Below, one piece after another: positions 1 to 8,952 of a stretch of 64,000 nt of DNA. The translations under genes and the position numbers were made by a program. Source of the stretch: Methylicorpusculum oleiharenae (lineage in GTDB: Bacteria > Pseudomonadota > Gammaproteobacteria > Methylococcales > Methylomonadaceae); the NCBI RefSeq assembly GCF_009828925.2, contig NZ_WUTY02000001.1, forward strand, positions 2,200,492 to 2,264,491. Direction: 5' to 3'. Each line of letters begins with the position of its first letter. The stretch's first letter is position 1. The notes under the pieces are model-generated. The model was not told the origin of the DNA. It was given only the letters and a program-made list of their open reading frames with translations, and did no database searches.

Positions 1-1
1 T

Positions 2-97
2 CTGGTGAAAGTCAATTTCAGCGAACAGCCCGAAGTCTTTCAAAATATCAACACCTTGTCGGATTTGGAGCAATTGGAGGCTGAGGTCCATGAATAA
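2..97 (+). CDS. mobA: Molybdenum cofactor guanylyltransferase MobA, C-terminal end only (partial)
   Basis: An open frame enters from the left edge and stops at a TAA eight bases inside fdhD, which suggests translational coupling. The 31 visible residues end with a stretch containing NINT followed by an acidic, leucine-rich tail. This resembles the extreme C-terminus of MobA, which attaches GMP to molybdopterin to make the bis-MGD cofactor of formate dehydrogenases. Its position next to fdhD supports this. No catalytic part is in the window, so the call rests on a short tail plus context. Confidence 0.5.
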   Translation: MVKVNFSEQPEVFQNINTLSDLEQLEAEVHE

Positions 98-911
98 TAA
101 ACCGGAAATCAGTCATGCCGGTCTGGCTTTTTCAAAATCAGTCATAGCCGTCGATGAAAAAGGCGAGGAACGCCTGATAGAACTGGTCGGAGAGCGGGCG
201 TTGACCATTTATGTCGACAAACAGGAAATAGTGACATTAATGACGATGGGGACACACCCAGAATTGCTGACGCTGGGCTATCTGAAAAATCAGGGATTTT
301 TTGAGGATATTGCCGAAATCAAAGCGGTTCAAGTCGATTGGGAAACCGAAGCGGTGGCTGTTGCGACTTATCGGGATAACAGTGATTTTTCCGGACAAAT
401 GGCGCAAAGAACGGTGACGACAGGCTGCGGTCAGGGTACTGTCTTCGGGCGATTGATGGAAAAATTAAAAATGATCCGTGTACAGGACATGGCGATTAAA
501 CAATCGACCTTGTACGGTATGCTGGCGTCATTGAAGGAATATAACGAAGTCTACAAAAAAGCGGGTGCGGTGCATGGCTGCGCGCTATGCAGAGGAACGG
601 ACATTGATTTTTTTGTCGAAGATGTAGGGCGCCATAACGCGGTTGACGCCATTGCAGGATTTATGTGGTTAAACGGCATATCCGGTCAGGATAAAATTTT
701 TTACACGACAGGACGTTTGACTTCCGAGATGGTGATCAAGGTCACTCAAATGGAGATACCGGTATTGCTGTCGCGGTCCGGAGCAACTCAGATGGGTCTG
801 GAAATGGCCAGGCAATCCGGCGTCACGCTGATTGCGAGGTCCAAAGGCCGTCATTTTCTGGTTTTGAACGGGGCCGAGCATATTGATTTTGATGTCAAGC
901 AGGAGGACTAA
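90..911 (+). CDS. fdhD: Formate dehydrogenase accessory sulfurtransferase FdhD
   Basis: A 273-residue protein of the FdhD family, which passes sulfur from a cysteine desulfurase to the bis-MGD cofactor and is needed for active formate dehydrogenase. Family signatures visible are TTGCGQGT near residue 111, the CxxC pair C164/C167 in HGCALC, VEDVGRHNAVD near residue 180, TGRLTSEMV, and SRSGAT near the C-terminus. The ATG overlaps the preceding mobA-like stop. In a methanotroph it would support the terminal formate oxidation step that follows the Fhc reaction encoded at 33.8-38.5 kb. Length is normal and the cysteines are intact. Confidence 0.95.
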   Translation: MNNKPEISHAGLAFSKSVIAVDEKGEERLIELVGERALTIYVDKQEIVTLMTMGTHPELLTLGYLKNQGFFEDIAEIKAVQVDWETEAVAVATYRDNSDFSGQMAQRTVTTGCGQGTVFGRLMEKLKMIRVQDMAIKQSTLYGMLASLKEYNEVYKKAGAVHGCALCRGTDIDFFVEDVGRHNAVDAIAGFMWLNGISGQDKIFYTTGRLTSEMVIKVTQMEIPVLLSRSGATQMGLEMARQSGVTLIARSKGRHFLVLNGAEHIDFDVKQED

Positions 912-1138
912 CGCAGTTTTCTGATCGAAACAAACTGATTGGTTGGCGTTAACTCCATTTCAAAATAGCCCGAGACGCCGTCACGATTCAGATAGCTTTG
1001 AATTTTGCCAGCGGGAAAGGCGATACGCCGACCATCATCGGCCACGACAGAAACTTGTTTGGCAACGCCCTGGTAAACCATAAGGTACTGGTCGTAGCCT
1101 AGATTGAGTGAGAATCGAATGATTTGGTTTTGAGCCAT
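908..1138 (-). CDS. DUF2835 family small protein
   Basis: A 76-residue soluble protein with no signal peptide or membrane segment. The pattern of an aromatic-rich N-terminal strand, YQGVAKQV, DGRRIAFPA and a GYFE stretch near the end matches the DUF2835 family of gammaproteobacterial proteins. Function is unknown. It converges on fdhD, sharing four bases with its 3' end. It lies just beyond the htpX terminator hairpin on the same strand, so it may be expressed by read-through or from its own start. Confidence 0.75.
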   Translation of the reverse strand: MAQNQIIRFSLNLGYDQYLMVYQGVAKQVSVVADDGRRIAFPAGKIQSYLNRDGVSGYFEMELTPTNQFVSIRKLR

Positions 1139-1170
1139 GAAAATAAAAGCCGGACAGTTGCCTGTCCGGC
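1139..1170 (-). terminator. Rho-independent terminator of htpX
   Basis: A perfect 9-bp stem (GCCGGACAG with CTGTCCGGC) around a 4-base loop spans 1149-1170. Read on the minus strand it is followed by a T-rich run (TTTTATTTTC). It lies 14 bases after the htpX stop and directly abuts the DUF2835 start codon. Confidence 0.75.
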
Positions 1171-1184
1171 ATCAATAGAGTTAA

Positions 1185-2060
1185 TTAACGTTGGTTTTTC
1201 AAGGCGGCGATACGCTCTTCCAGCGGCGGATGACTCATAAACAAGCGACTGATGCCGCCGCCGTGAATCCCGAATGCGGCCAGTTGACCGGGTAAGTCTG
1301 CCGGTTCATGAGCCCGTTGCAAGGCTTGCAGCGCACCGATCATTTTTTGGCGGCCGGCTAAATTTGCACCACCTGCGTCAGCTCTGAATTCACGGTAACG
1401 AGAGAACCACATGACCAGCATGGACGCGAGAATCGATAACACGATTTGCATAACCATCTGTGTAACATAGTAAGCAGGGCCGTAACCGCGTTCGGTTTTG
1501 AACACCACACGATCGACAAAGTGACCGATGACTGTTGCAAAGAAATACACGAAGGTATTGACCACGCCTTGCATCAGCGACATGGTAATCATGTCACCAT
1601 TGGCTACGTGGCTTATTTCGTGGCCCAGTACCGCTTCCACCTCATCCGTGCTCATGCTCTGCAAAAGTCCGGTACTGACGGCGACCAGTGCCGAGTTTTT
1701 ATTCATGCCGGTAGCAAAAGCGTTAGGATCGGGACTTTGGAAAATACCGACTTCGGGCATGCCGATGCCTGCGGCCTGGGCTTGACGGGCAACAACATCC
1801 ACGAGCCAGCGCTCTGTCTGGTTGGTCGGATGTTCTATCACCTGAACGCCCATGCTGGATTTTGCCGACCATTTTGATATGGCCAGGGAAATAAACGAAC
1901 CCGTCATGCCGATGACTGCCGACATAATCAACAGCGCGTTAAGATTCAGATCGATACCCTGAGCATCCAGCGTACCGCTGAGTCCCAAGACATTAAAAAT
2001 GACACTGATTACCACCAGTATCGCCGCATTAGTAGCCAGGAATAGAATAATTCGCATCAT
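1185..2060 (-). CDS. htpX: Membrane zinc metalloprotease HtpX
   Basis: A 291-residue M48B protease of the inner membrane that helps degrade misfolded membrane proteins together with FtsH. Two N-terminal hydrophobic segments (about 4-27 and 40-62) are followed by the zinc site HEISH (H147, E148, H151). Two more hydrophobic stretches lie at about 158-212, and a distal glutamate sits in YREFRAD. The C-terminus has the family SHPPLEERI motif. It is monocistronic, with a heat-shock type promoter upstream and a terminator downstream. The start is the first of two adjacent methionines. Confidence 0.95.
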   Translation of the reverse strand: MMRIILFLATNAAILVVISVIFNVLGLSGTLDAQGIDLNLNALLIMSAVIGMTGSFISLAISKWSAKSSMGVQVIEHPTNQTERWLVDVVARQAQAAGIGMPEVGIFQSPDPNAFATGMNKNSALVAVSTGLLQSMSTDEVEAVLGHEISHVANGDMITMSLMQGVVNTFVYFFATVIGHFVDRVVFKTERGYGPAYYVTQMVMQIVLSILASMLVMWFSRYREFRADAGGANLAGRQKMIGALQALQRAHEPADLPGQLAAFGIHGGGISRLFMSHPPLEERIAALKNQR

Positions 2061-2094
2061 GTTATTGACCTATATATTGATTGAGTTGAAAACG

Positions 2095-2122
2095 ATATGG
2101 GGTCTCAAAATTTTAATTCAAT
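2095..2122 (-). promoter_or_regulatory. Sigma-32 (heat-shock) type promoter of htpX
   Basis: On the minus strand, ATTGAAT is followed by a 13-base spacer and then CCCCATAT. This fits the RpoH consensus (CTTGAA, 11-16 bases, CCCCATnT) very closely, including a perfect -10 box. It ends about 35 bases before the htpX start. The motif is seen in the sequence; its use is inferred from the known heat induction of htpX. Confidence 0.6.
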
Positions 2123-2173
2123 TGATCTGCTCAGTGCTAACATAGTTCAAAGTTTATTGCAGAGGACTAAAAG

Positions 2174-3280
2174 ATGAAACTTATCGCTTATCTGGCGTTG
2201 TTTTTTGGGGTAATCCTGAATGCACAGGCTGAAAGTAAGCATGCCATTCTCAAACAATTACACCTGCCCCCCGGTTTTTCAATTTCATTGTTTGCTGACC
2301 ATCTGCCTAATGCACGATCGATGGCTATTGCAGAAAATGGCGTCGTTTTTGTTGGTACAGGCCAAAAAGGCGATGTCTATGCCGTTCAGGATATTAACGG
2401 CGACGGCGTAGCCGATAAAACCTTTGTGATTGCCAGGCAACTTTATATGCCCAATGGCGTGGCCTACAATAAGGGGACATTGTATGTTGCCGAAGTTAAT
2501 AGAATTATAAAATTCGAAAACATTCTAGAGCATTTGGACACCCCTCCCAAACCCAGGGTCGTGTATGACAAGTTTCCTTTCGATCAACATCACGGCTGGA
2601 AATACCTTCGCTTCGGTCCGGATGACAAGCTGTATACCTCTATTGGAGCCCCTTGTAATATTTGCGAGCCTGACAAGAACATCTATACCTCCCTGGTCCG
2701 CTTGAATCCCGACGGCAGTGATTTTGAGATTATTGCGCGAGGCATCCGCAATTCTGTGGGGATGGCTTGGGAACCCGAAACAAAAGCACTGTTTTTCACC
2801 GATAATGGACGTGATCTTATGGGCGATGATGTGCCGCCTGAAGAACTCAATCAGTGGTCGGTAAAAGGTCAGCATTTCGGTTATCCCTATTGCCACGGAG
2901 GCATTATTGCCGATCCTGAATTTGGTAAAAATAAAAGCTGTAAAGATTTTGTTGCGCCTGCCTGGACTTTCAAAGCGCACATGGCGCCGTTAGGATTGCA
3001 TTTTTATCGCGGCAAACAGTTTCCAGCGAGCTTTAAAAATCAATTATTCGTTGCGCAACACGGTTCATGGAACCGTACCGAACCTCATGGCTACAGAGTG
3101 GTACTGGTCAAATTCGAGCAAGGTAAACCGGTATCGGATGATGCTTTTATCTCGGGCTGGCTGGCCGGAACTGGGAAGGTATTAGGCCGTCCTGTGGATG
3201 TTTTGGAAACGCAGGATGGAAGTCTCCTGATTTCCGACGATCATCTGGGCGTTATCTACAAAGTTACTTACACCCCTTAG
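2174..3280 (+). CDS. Periplasmic PQQ-dependent sugar dehydrogenase-like protein (sorbosone dehydrogenase type)
   Basis: A 368-residue protein with an N-terminal signal peptide (about 1-19, cleavage near AQA). The rest is a six-bladed beta-propeller of the soluble glucose/sorbosone dehydrogenase family. Typical stretches are PPGFSISLFA near residue 35, DINGDGVADK, MPNGVAY, DNGRD and HGSWNR. Members oxidise sugars or aldehydes in the periplasm with PQQ, a cofactor methanotrophs already make for methanol dehydrogenase. The substrate cannot be told from sequence. It is followed after three bases by nudF, so the two are probably cotranscribed, and it is divergent from htpX. Confidence 0.8.
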   Translation: MKLIAYLALFFGVILNAQAESKHAILKQLHLPPGFSISLFADHLPNARSMAIAENGVVFVGTGQKGDVYAVQDINGDGVADKTFVIARQLYMPNGVAYNKGTLYVAEVNRIIKFENILEHLDTPPKPRVVYDKFPFDQHHGWKYLRFGPDDKLYTSIGAPCNICEPDKNIYTSLVRLNPDGSDFEIIARGIRNSVGMAWEPETKALFFTDNGRDLMGDDVPPEELNQWSVKGQHFGYPYCHGGIIADPEFGKNKSCKDFVAPAWTFKAHMAPLGLHFYRGKQFPASFKNQLFVAQHGSWNRTEPHGYRVVLVKFEQGKPVSDDAFISGWLAGTGKVLGRPVDVLETQDGSLLISDDHLGVIYKVTYTP

Positions 3281-3283
3281 GCA

Positions 3284-3886
3284 ATGGATAAAGCATTTGA
3301 AATTCTGAATACCGAGGTGGTTTACCAGGGATTTTTCAGGCTGGAAAAATACCGGTTGAAACATGTTTTATATGCTGGCGGCTGGAGCGAGGAACTGGAC
3401 CGAGAGCTGTTCAGACGCGGCAACTGCGTAGCCGTGTTGTTATACGATCCAGATCGCGATGCTGTGGTGTTGATTGAACAATTCCGCGTAGGTGCCATTT
3501 TGCGGCCAGAACCCGCCTGGTTATTGGAAATCGTGGCCGGAGCCATAGAGGAAGGTGAGACGCCTGAAGAAGTGGCTTATCGAGAATCTCGTGAGGAAGC
3601 CGGCTGCGACGTTAAAGACATGATCCTGATCAAGGAGTTTTATACCACGCCCGGCGGGTCATCTGAGTGGATCAGTCTGTTCTGCGGGCGGGTTGATAGC
3701 CGGGACATCGGAGGCATACACGGTTTGGACCATGAACAGGAAGATATCCTGGTTCGGGCTGTTAGTTTTGACGAAGCTTATGCGCTGATGGACCAGGGGG
3801 AAATCAATTCCGGTATTCCGATTATCGCTATACAGTGGCTGGCGCTGAACCGGCAAAAACTCCGAAAACGATGGCTTGGGGAATGA
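3284..3886 (+). CDS. nudF: ADP-ribose pyrophosphatase (Nudix hydrolase) NudF
   Basis: A 200-residue Nudix enzyme. The Nudix box GX5EX7REUXEEXGU is complete, starting at the G of GAIEEGE (about residue 86) and ending with REEAGC. Overall length and the FYTTPGGSSE segment after the box fit the ADP-ribose diphosphatase subfamily, which cleaves ADP-ribose to AMP and ribose 5-phosphate. It begins three bases after the upstream dehydrogenase stop. In many gammaproteobacteria nudF sits elsewhere, so this pairing may reflect only local cotranscription. Confidence 0.9.
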   Translation: MDKAFEILNTEVVYQGFFRLEKYRLKHVLYAGGWSEELDRELFRRGNCVAVLLYDPDRDAVVLIEQFRVGAILRPEPAWLLEIVAGAIEEGETPEEVAYRESREEAGCDVKDMILIKEFYTTPGGSSEWISLFCGRVDSRDIGGIHGLDHEQEDILVRAVSFDEAYALMDQGEINSGIPIIAIQWLALNRQKLRKRWLGE

Positions 3887-3944
3887 ACGTTTCAAGCTGA
3901 CAATCATTGCTTATTGGCAATGGCGGTATCAAACAAACAAGCAA

Positions 3945-6665
3945 ATGATGATACAAACAATCATGGATTTTTTGGGGGTAAAAAATTTTACGCCTCACGG
4001 TTATTGCTTAAGCTGGGACTCAACACTGCTATGGCTGCACGTTGCTTCAGGCGCTGTTATAGCTTTCTCTTACTTTTTGATTCCTCTGGTTATTTTCAGC
4101 TTTATAAGGCAACGTAAAGGCATTCCTTACAGTAATGTGTTTTTGATGTTTTGTGCCTTTATCGTTGCCTGTGGAATGACACATGTCATTTCTGTGATTA
4201 CCATTTGGATACCGCTGTATTGGTTAGACGGATGGGTAAAAGCGCTAACCGCCGTTCTTTCATTAATGACTTTAATCGTTGTGTTTCGAGTCGTTCCTCA
4301 AGCACTTGAATTACCCGATACGGTGACCATTTTACGCAATGAAATCCGGGAAAGGGAAAAAGCAGAACATGCCAAAAATGCCGCATTAACGGCATTACAA
4401 GCAAGTGAGGAAAGGCTCCGATTGGTTTTGGAAGGGGCGGAATTGGGATTCTGGGACTGGGATATTGAAACCGATAAAGTGGAAAGAAATGAAATATGGG
4501 CAAGAATGCTGGGTTACAGTCCTGAGGAACTAAAGCAAACTAGCCGACAATGGGCTGAACTTATTCATCCGGATGATAAAGAAAAAGTATGGCAGTCTTT
4601 AACGGATACACTTGAAGGACGTTCATTGGTGCATAAAGTTGAATACCGTATGTTCCATAAAGATGGCAGCATCAAATGGATACTTGATCACGGCAGTGTG
4701 ATGGAGATCGATGTCAACGGTAAAGCCAAGCGTATGACCGGTACGCAAAGCGATATTTCGGAGCGCAGGCAAGCTGAAGAGGCATTGCTCAAAAGCCGAC
4801 ATGATCTTAATCGTGCCCAGGCAGTCGCCCATATCGGCAGCTGGCGTATGGATGTCTGTAATAACAGATTGCAGTGGTCTGATGAAAACTATCGCATTTT
4901 TGGCCTGCCCATAGGTACGCCTTTAAACTACCAGTCATTTCTTGAGATTGTCCACCCCGCAGACTTAGCCTTTGTCGATGCGGCGTGGCAAGATGCTCTG
5001 ATCGGCAAGTCCTATGATATTGAACACAGATTGCTGATAGACGGCAAGACCAAATGGGTGCGTGAACTGGCCGAACTTGAATTCGACGAGCAGGGTTTAC
5101 TGCTGGGTGCTTTCGGTACCACTGAAGATATTACCGATATCAAAAGCAGTCAGGAAGCACTCCAACAGGAGCGTGCCTTTCTCAGACAAGTTATCGATGC
5201 GACACCCAGTATGATTTTTGTCAAAGACCGGAAGCGACGATTTCTTTTGAGTAATGAGGCCTTGGCTAAATGTTATGGCACAAATGCTGACAGTTTGATC
5301 GGGTTGACTGATGATCAATTCAATCCCAATTCTGACGAAGTGGCTAAATTTTGTCAGGATGACCTGGAAGTGATAAACACCGCTCAGGCCAAGTTCATCC
5401 CTGAGGAAAAAGTCACCCATGCCGATGGCTCAGTTCACTGGTTCAGCACGATCAAGATTCCGCTGATCGACGACGATAACAGTTGCAACAAACTGTTGGG
5501 TGTATCGACCGATATTACCGAACGCAAACGCGCCGAGGAAGCTCTTCTTCTGGCGGATCGACGTAAAGATGAATTTTTGGCCATGTTAGCTCACGAATTG
5601 CGTAATCCGCTGGCGCCTATTCGCAATGCGGTGCAGTTTCTCAAATTGCAACAATTGACTGATCCCAAGCAGGCATGGGGGCTCAATGTTATCGACCGTC
5701 AAGTGTCTAATATTGCACGACTGCTTGATGACCTGTTGGATGTAGCCCGTATTATGCAGGGCAAAATTACATTGAAACCCGGGCGTCTAGAGCTTGGGGA
5801 AATAGCCAATGCAGCTTTGGAAATTAGCCGGCCACTGATTGAATTGCGTAGACAGGAATTGATTATCTCGCAGACTTTTGCGCCGCTATGGATTGAGGGC
5901 GATCGTGTCCGGTTGGAACAAGTGCTGTCCAACCTGCTTAATAACGCAAGCAAATACACCGGCGAAGGCGGAAAAATCATGCTGAGTGTTTCGCGGGAAG
6001 GTTCAAATGCCGTGATTGAGATCAAGGATACGGGTATCGGAATACCCTCTGGGACATTGCCGCATATTTTCGATCTCTTTATCCAGGCGGATAATTCCCT
6101 GGCGCATTCTCAGGGAGGTTTGGGAATAGGTCTGACTTTAGTGCGCCGGTTAACCGAGATGCATGGGGGCACCGTCTCAGCGGTTAGCCCGGGCATTGGC
6201 AAAGGCAGTACATTCGTTGTAAAGTTGCCTTCTTTGCCGTTGGAATCCTCTCCGCAGGAATCGGCAACCCCCTTATCTGTGCTGCCGATGCCTAAATTTC
6301 GTATTTTGATTGTGGATGATTATGCTGATGTGGCTGAAAGTCTGACCATGTTGTTGGAAATATACGGTCATGAGCTGAAATCGGCAGATTGCGGTGCCAA
6401 GGCGATTGAGTGTGCTCAAATTTTTAGTCCGCAAGTGGTGTTGATAGATATCGGGCTTCCTGACATGAATGGTTATGAGGTTGCCAAACGGCTTCGCCAG
6501 TTGCCTGTAACTCAAGATGCGCTGCTGATTGCGCTAAGTGGTTACGGAATGGCAGTGGGTGGTGAGCTTTCGCAATCGTCCGAATTCGACCATTATTTAC
6601 TCAAACCGCTTGAGCTTGAGAAGTTATTGACCATTTTAAATGCCTTTCAGCAACCTTCCGGCTAG
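3945..6665 (+). CDS. Hybrid sensor histidine kinase with ethylene-receptor-like membrane domain, three PAS domains and a receiver
   Basis: Using the ATG at 3945 gives 906 residues. Residues about 25-122 form three membrane helices resembling the ETR1 ethylene-binding domain; the copper ligands are present as C76 and H80 in ACGMTH, but the usual aspartate of helix 1 is G36. Then come PAS domains at about 155-275, 283-400 and 410-530, a HisKA domain with phospho-acceptor H550 in LAHELRNP, a HATPase domain with N667 and DTGIGIP, and a receiver domain (about 785-900) with D835. No output domain is attached, so signalling probably passes to a separate partner. A TTG start at 3876 would overlap nudF and add 23 residues; the ATG is preferred. 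Confidence 0.9.
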   Translation: MMIQTIMDFLGVKNFTPHGYCLSWDSTLLWLHVASGAVIAFSYFLIPLVIFSFIRQRKGIPYSNVFLMFCAFIVACGMTHVISVITIWIPLYWLDGWVKALTAVLSLMTLIVVFRVVPQALELPDTVTILRNEIREREKAEHAKNAALTALQASEERLRLVLEGAELGFWDWDIETDKVERNEIWARMLGYSPEELKQTSRQWAELIHPDDKEKVWQSLTDTLEGRSLVHKVEYRMFHKDGSIKWILDHGSVMEIDVNGKAKRMTGTQSDISERRQAEEALLKSRHDLNRAQAVAHIGSWRMDVCNNRLQWSDENYRIFGLPIGTPLNYQSFLEIVHPADLAFVDAAWQDALIGKSYDIEHRLLIDGKTKWVRELAELEFDEQGLLLGAFGTTEDITDIKSSQEALQQERAFLRQVIDATPSMIFVKDRKRRFLLSNEALAKCYGTNADSLIGLTDDQFNPNSDEVAKFCQDDLEVINTAQAKFIPEEKVTHADGSVHWFSTIKIPLIDDDNSCNKLLGVSTDITERKRAEEALLLADRRKDEFLAMLAHELRNPLAPIRNAVQFLKLQQLTDPKQAWGLNVIDRQVSNIARLLDDLLDVARIMQGKITLKPGRLELGEIANAALEISRPLIELRRQELIISQTFAPLWIEGDRVRLEQVLSNLLNNASKYTGEGGKIMLSVSREGSNAVIEIKDTGIGIPSGTLPHIFDLFIQADNSLAHSQGGLGIGLTLVRRLTEMHGGTVSAVSPGIGKGSTFVVKLPSLPLESSPQESATPLSVLPMPKFRILIVDDYADVAESLTMLLEIYGHELKSADCGAKAIECAQIFSPQVVLIDIGLPDMNGYEVAKRLRQLPVTQDALLIALSGYGMAVGGELSQSSEFDHYLLKPLELEKLLTILNAFQQPSG

Positions 6666-6764
6666 ATTCCAACGATAGGCTTGAAAGAACCAATTTTTCT
6701 TGTGCCGCTGGTTCATCTTTAGGGAAACCGGCAGATGAATCAGCGTCTAGTCAGGGTGTTTTAA

Positions 6765-7814
6765 TTAACCATTAACATAAACCACGGCTTTACCGGTTTC
6801 GGAAGCAATGATTTGACCGATATTGAATGCGGTTTCACCAGAGGCATTCAGGATCTCCAGTGTTTTTGCAGCATCTTCCGCAGCGACGCAGACAATCATT
6901 CCGATACCGCAATTGAATGTTGTCAGCATGTCGGGTTGGGAAACACGGCCCTGATCTTGCAGCCATTTAAAAATACCCGGCAGTGTCCAGGCTTGCAAAT
7001 CGATTTGCGCGCTTAATTGATTGGGTAAAACGCGAGGCAGATTTTCAGTAATGCCGCCCCCGGTGATGTGGGCTAAAGCATGAACCGGCACCTGCTTAAT
7101 CAGATTCAACAGCGATTTGACATAAATCCGGGTGGGTTCCAGCAGGGCTTCGCCTAGCGGTCTGCCGTTAAAGTCATCGTCAAGCGAGGCATTGCTGTGG
7201 CTGATGATCTTGCGGATCAGCGAGTAACCATTGGAATGAGGACCGGACGAAGCAATACCAATCAGAGCATCACCGGCTTTAACCTGAGTGCCGTCAATGA
7301 TCTGACTTTTTTCCACGATGCCTACGCAAAAGCCGGCCAAGTCGTATTCGCCGTCAGCATACATGCCCGGCATTTCTGCCGTTTCCCCGCCAACCAGCGC
7401 TGCTCCGGCTAGTTCACAGCCTTTGCCTATGCCTTCGATGACGGATGCCGCGGTATCCACATCCAGTTTTCCGGTTGCGAAATAATCTAAAAAAAACAAG
7501 GGTTCGGCGCCTTGCACTATGATGTCATTAACGCACATGGCGACCAGGTCGATGCCCACTGTCGAATGAATGCCGGTATCCAGGGCCAGTTTAAGTTTGG
7601 TGCCGACGCCATCTGTGCCTGAGACAAGAATGGGGTTACGATAGCGGCCCAGAGGCAATTCAAACATTGAACCGAAACCGCCCAAGCCTGCCATAACGCC
7701 CGGTATACGTGTCCTGGCCGCTATTGGTTTAATGCGTTCAACGAGTTGATTGCCTGCCTCAATATCGACGCCAGCACTTTTATAATCTAAACCGTGTTGA
7801 TTTTGTTCGCTCAA
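6765..7814 (-). CDS. purM: Phosphoribosylformylglycinamidine cyclo-ligase (AIR synthetase)
   Basis: A 349-residue cytoplasmic enzyme of purine biosynthesis that closes the imidazole ring to make AIR using ATP. Recognisable family segments are the N-terminal YKSAGVDI, the GFGSMF stretch, [39 protein letters not shown] and [12 protein letters not shown]. In many gammaproteobacteria purM is followed by purN. Here the downstream neighbour is convergent (the histidine kinase), so purN must be elsewhere. A divergent DUF2066 gene shares its promoter region, an arrangement seen in other gammaproteobacteria. Confidence 0.97.
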   Translation of the reverse strand: MSEQNQHGLDYKSAGVDIEAGNQLVERIKPIAARTRIPGVMAGLGGFGSMFELPLGRYRNPILVSGTDGVGTKLKLALDTGIHSTVGIDLVAMCVNDIIVQGAEPLFFLDYFATGKLDVDTAASVIEGIGKGCELAGAALVGGETAEMPGMYADGEYDLAGFCVGIVEKSQIIDGTQVKAGDALIGIASSGPHSNGYSLIRKIISHSNASLDDDFNGRPLGEALLEPTRIYVKSLLNLIKQVPVHALAHITGGGITENLPRVLPNQLSAQIDLQAWTLPGIFKWLQDQGRVSQPDMLTTFNCGIGMIVCVAAEDAAKTLEILNASGETAFNIGQIIASETGKAVVYVNG

Positions 7815-7890
7815 TGTTAGTTTCTCTTGCTAAAGTAAAGGTTTTAACGACCGATATTGTACAAGACATCATCAGATTTGTGTGAAGCTT

Positions 7891-8952
7891 ATGAATAGGG
7901 TTTTAAGGTTACTGGTTATTTATTGCGTGTTAGCAAGTCAAAGTGCTGTTGCCGCTGAGGTAAAAGGGCTGTTTGAAACCGAGGTGATGGCAAAGAGTCA
8001 GACCCAGGATGATAAAAATGCGGCAATCAAAGCTGCATTGACTGTCGTTTTGCAGCGAGTCCTGGCCGGGAACGATATTTTGACTGATCCCGTTGTTCAG
8101 AAGCTTTTGGATACTGCGCCGGTGTACGTTAAACAATTTCAGTACGCGATGATTGACAACCGGAATGAAGCCCAATCAGATAAGCGGCCTGTGCGAGTCT
8201 TGTTTGATGAAGAACTGCTGCTTGACTTGCTTAAGTCCAGTAAGCTGAGTATCTGGAGTGAAATTAGACCTGAAACCCTGGTCTGGCTGGTTGTGGAGGA
8301 AGAAGGGCAGAGGCAATTCTTTAAATCGGACACCATGCCCATGATCAGTCAGTCTCTTAATAAGGCGGCTCGTCTTGCCGGTATCCCCATCATTTTTCCT
8401 CTGATGGATCTTGCTGAGAAAACCCAGATCACTGTCGGTGATGTATTGAGTGCCTATCCGGCCCAGTTAATGACAATTTCCGCAAGGTATGATGTGGTTT
8501 CGATTTTAGCTGGTAGGCTAGTTTACAAACAGGGTTGCTGGCAGGCAGAATGGGCCTTGTATTTTGATGACAATGTTGCTCAGTGGACGGGTGCCTGCGG
8601 ATCGTTAGACGAAGCCTTGCTCGGGGGAATGGGCGGCACCTACAGCAATTTGTCCAAATATTACAGCGTCAAGCCCGGTGAGGTTAATTTAACCACAGTA
8701 AACGTCAGTGTCATGGGCGTGCAAGGCGCAGACGACATGAACCGCATTAATCGTTATTTAACGTCATTGCCCATGGTTAAATCGGCTAATTGGTTGGGTA
8801 CTAAACAGGGGTTGAATACCTATGCCGTGACTTTTGAGGGGGACCGGGTCTTTTTTGAAGATATATTAGGCTTGGGCCGAGTGCTAGAGCCAAGAGGTAT
8901 ACCGGGTTTTTCAGGGGAAGAATTGATTTTTACCTTATTGCCCAAACGGTAA
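7891..8952 (+). CDS. DUF2066 domain-containing exported protein
   Basis: A protein of 353 residues from the ATG at 7891; a GTG nine bases upstream is possible. A signal peptide (about 1-22) is followed by the DUF2066 domain, a family of periplasmic or envelope proteins with no known activity. Features include an early helix with AIKAALTVVLQRVLAG and a later VNVSVMGVQGADD segment that looks like a ligand-binding fold. It is divergent from purM, a conserved association. No catalytic motif is evident. Confidence 0.75.
   Translation: MNRVLRLLVIYCVLASQSAVAAEVKGLFETEVMAKSQTQDDKNAAIKAALTVVLQRVLAGNDILTDPVVQKLLDTAPVYVKQFQYAMIDNRNEAQSDKRPVRVLFDEELLLDLLKSSKLSIWSEIRPETLVWLVVEEEGQRQFFKSDTMPMISQSLNKAARLAGIPIIFPLMDLAEKTQITVGDVLSAYPAQLMTISARYDVVSILAGRLVYKQGCWQAEWALYFDDNVAQWTGACGSLDEALLGGMGGTYSNLSKYYSVKPGEVNLTTVNVSVMGVQGADDMNRINRYLTSLPMVKSANWLGTKQGLNTYAVTFEGDRVFFEDILGLGRVLEPRGIPGFSGEELIFTLLPKR

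Noticed and set aside
1446-1877. 143-codon ORF opposite htpX
   Set aside because: It is antisense to a clear protease gene and shows no family pattern.
3876-3944. Extended TTG start for the hybrid kinase
   Set aside because: It would overlap nudF by 11 bases and add a non-conserved segment before the first membrane helix; the ATG at 3945 is more sensible.
6707-6744. Hairpin between the kinase and purM as a terminator
   Set aside because: The 12-bp stem has a mismatch, and neither direction has a T-run, so I do not call a terminator, although it may act as an RNA end structure.
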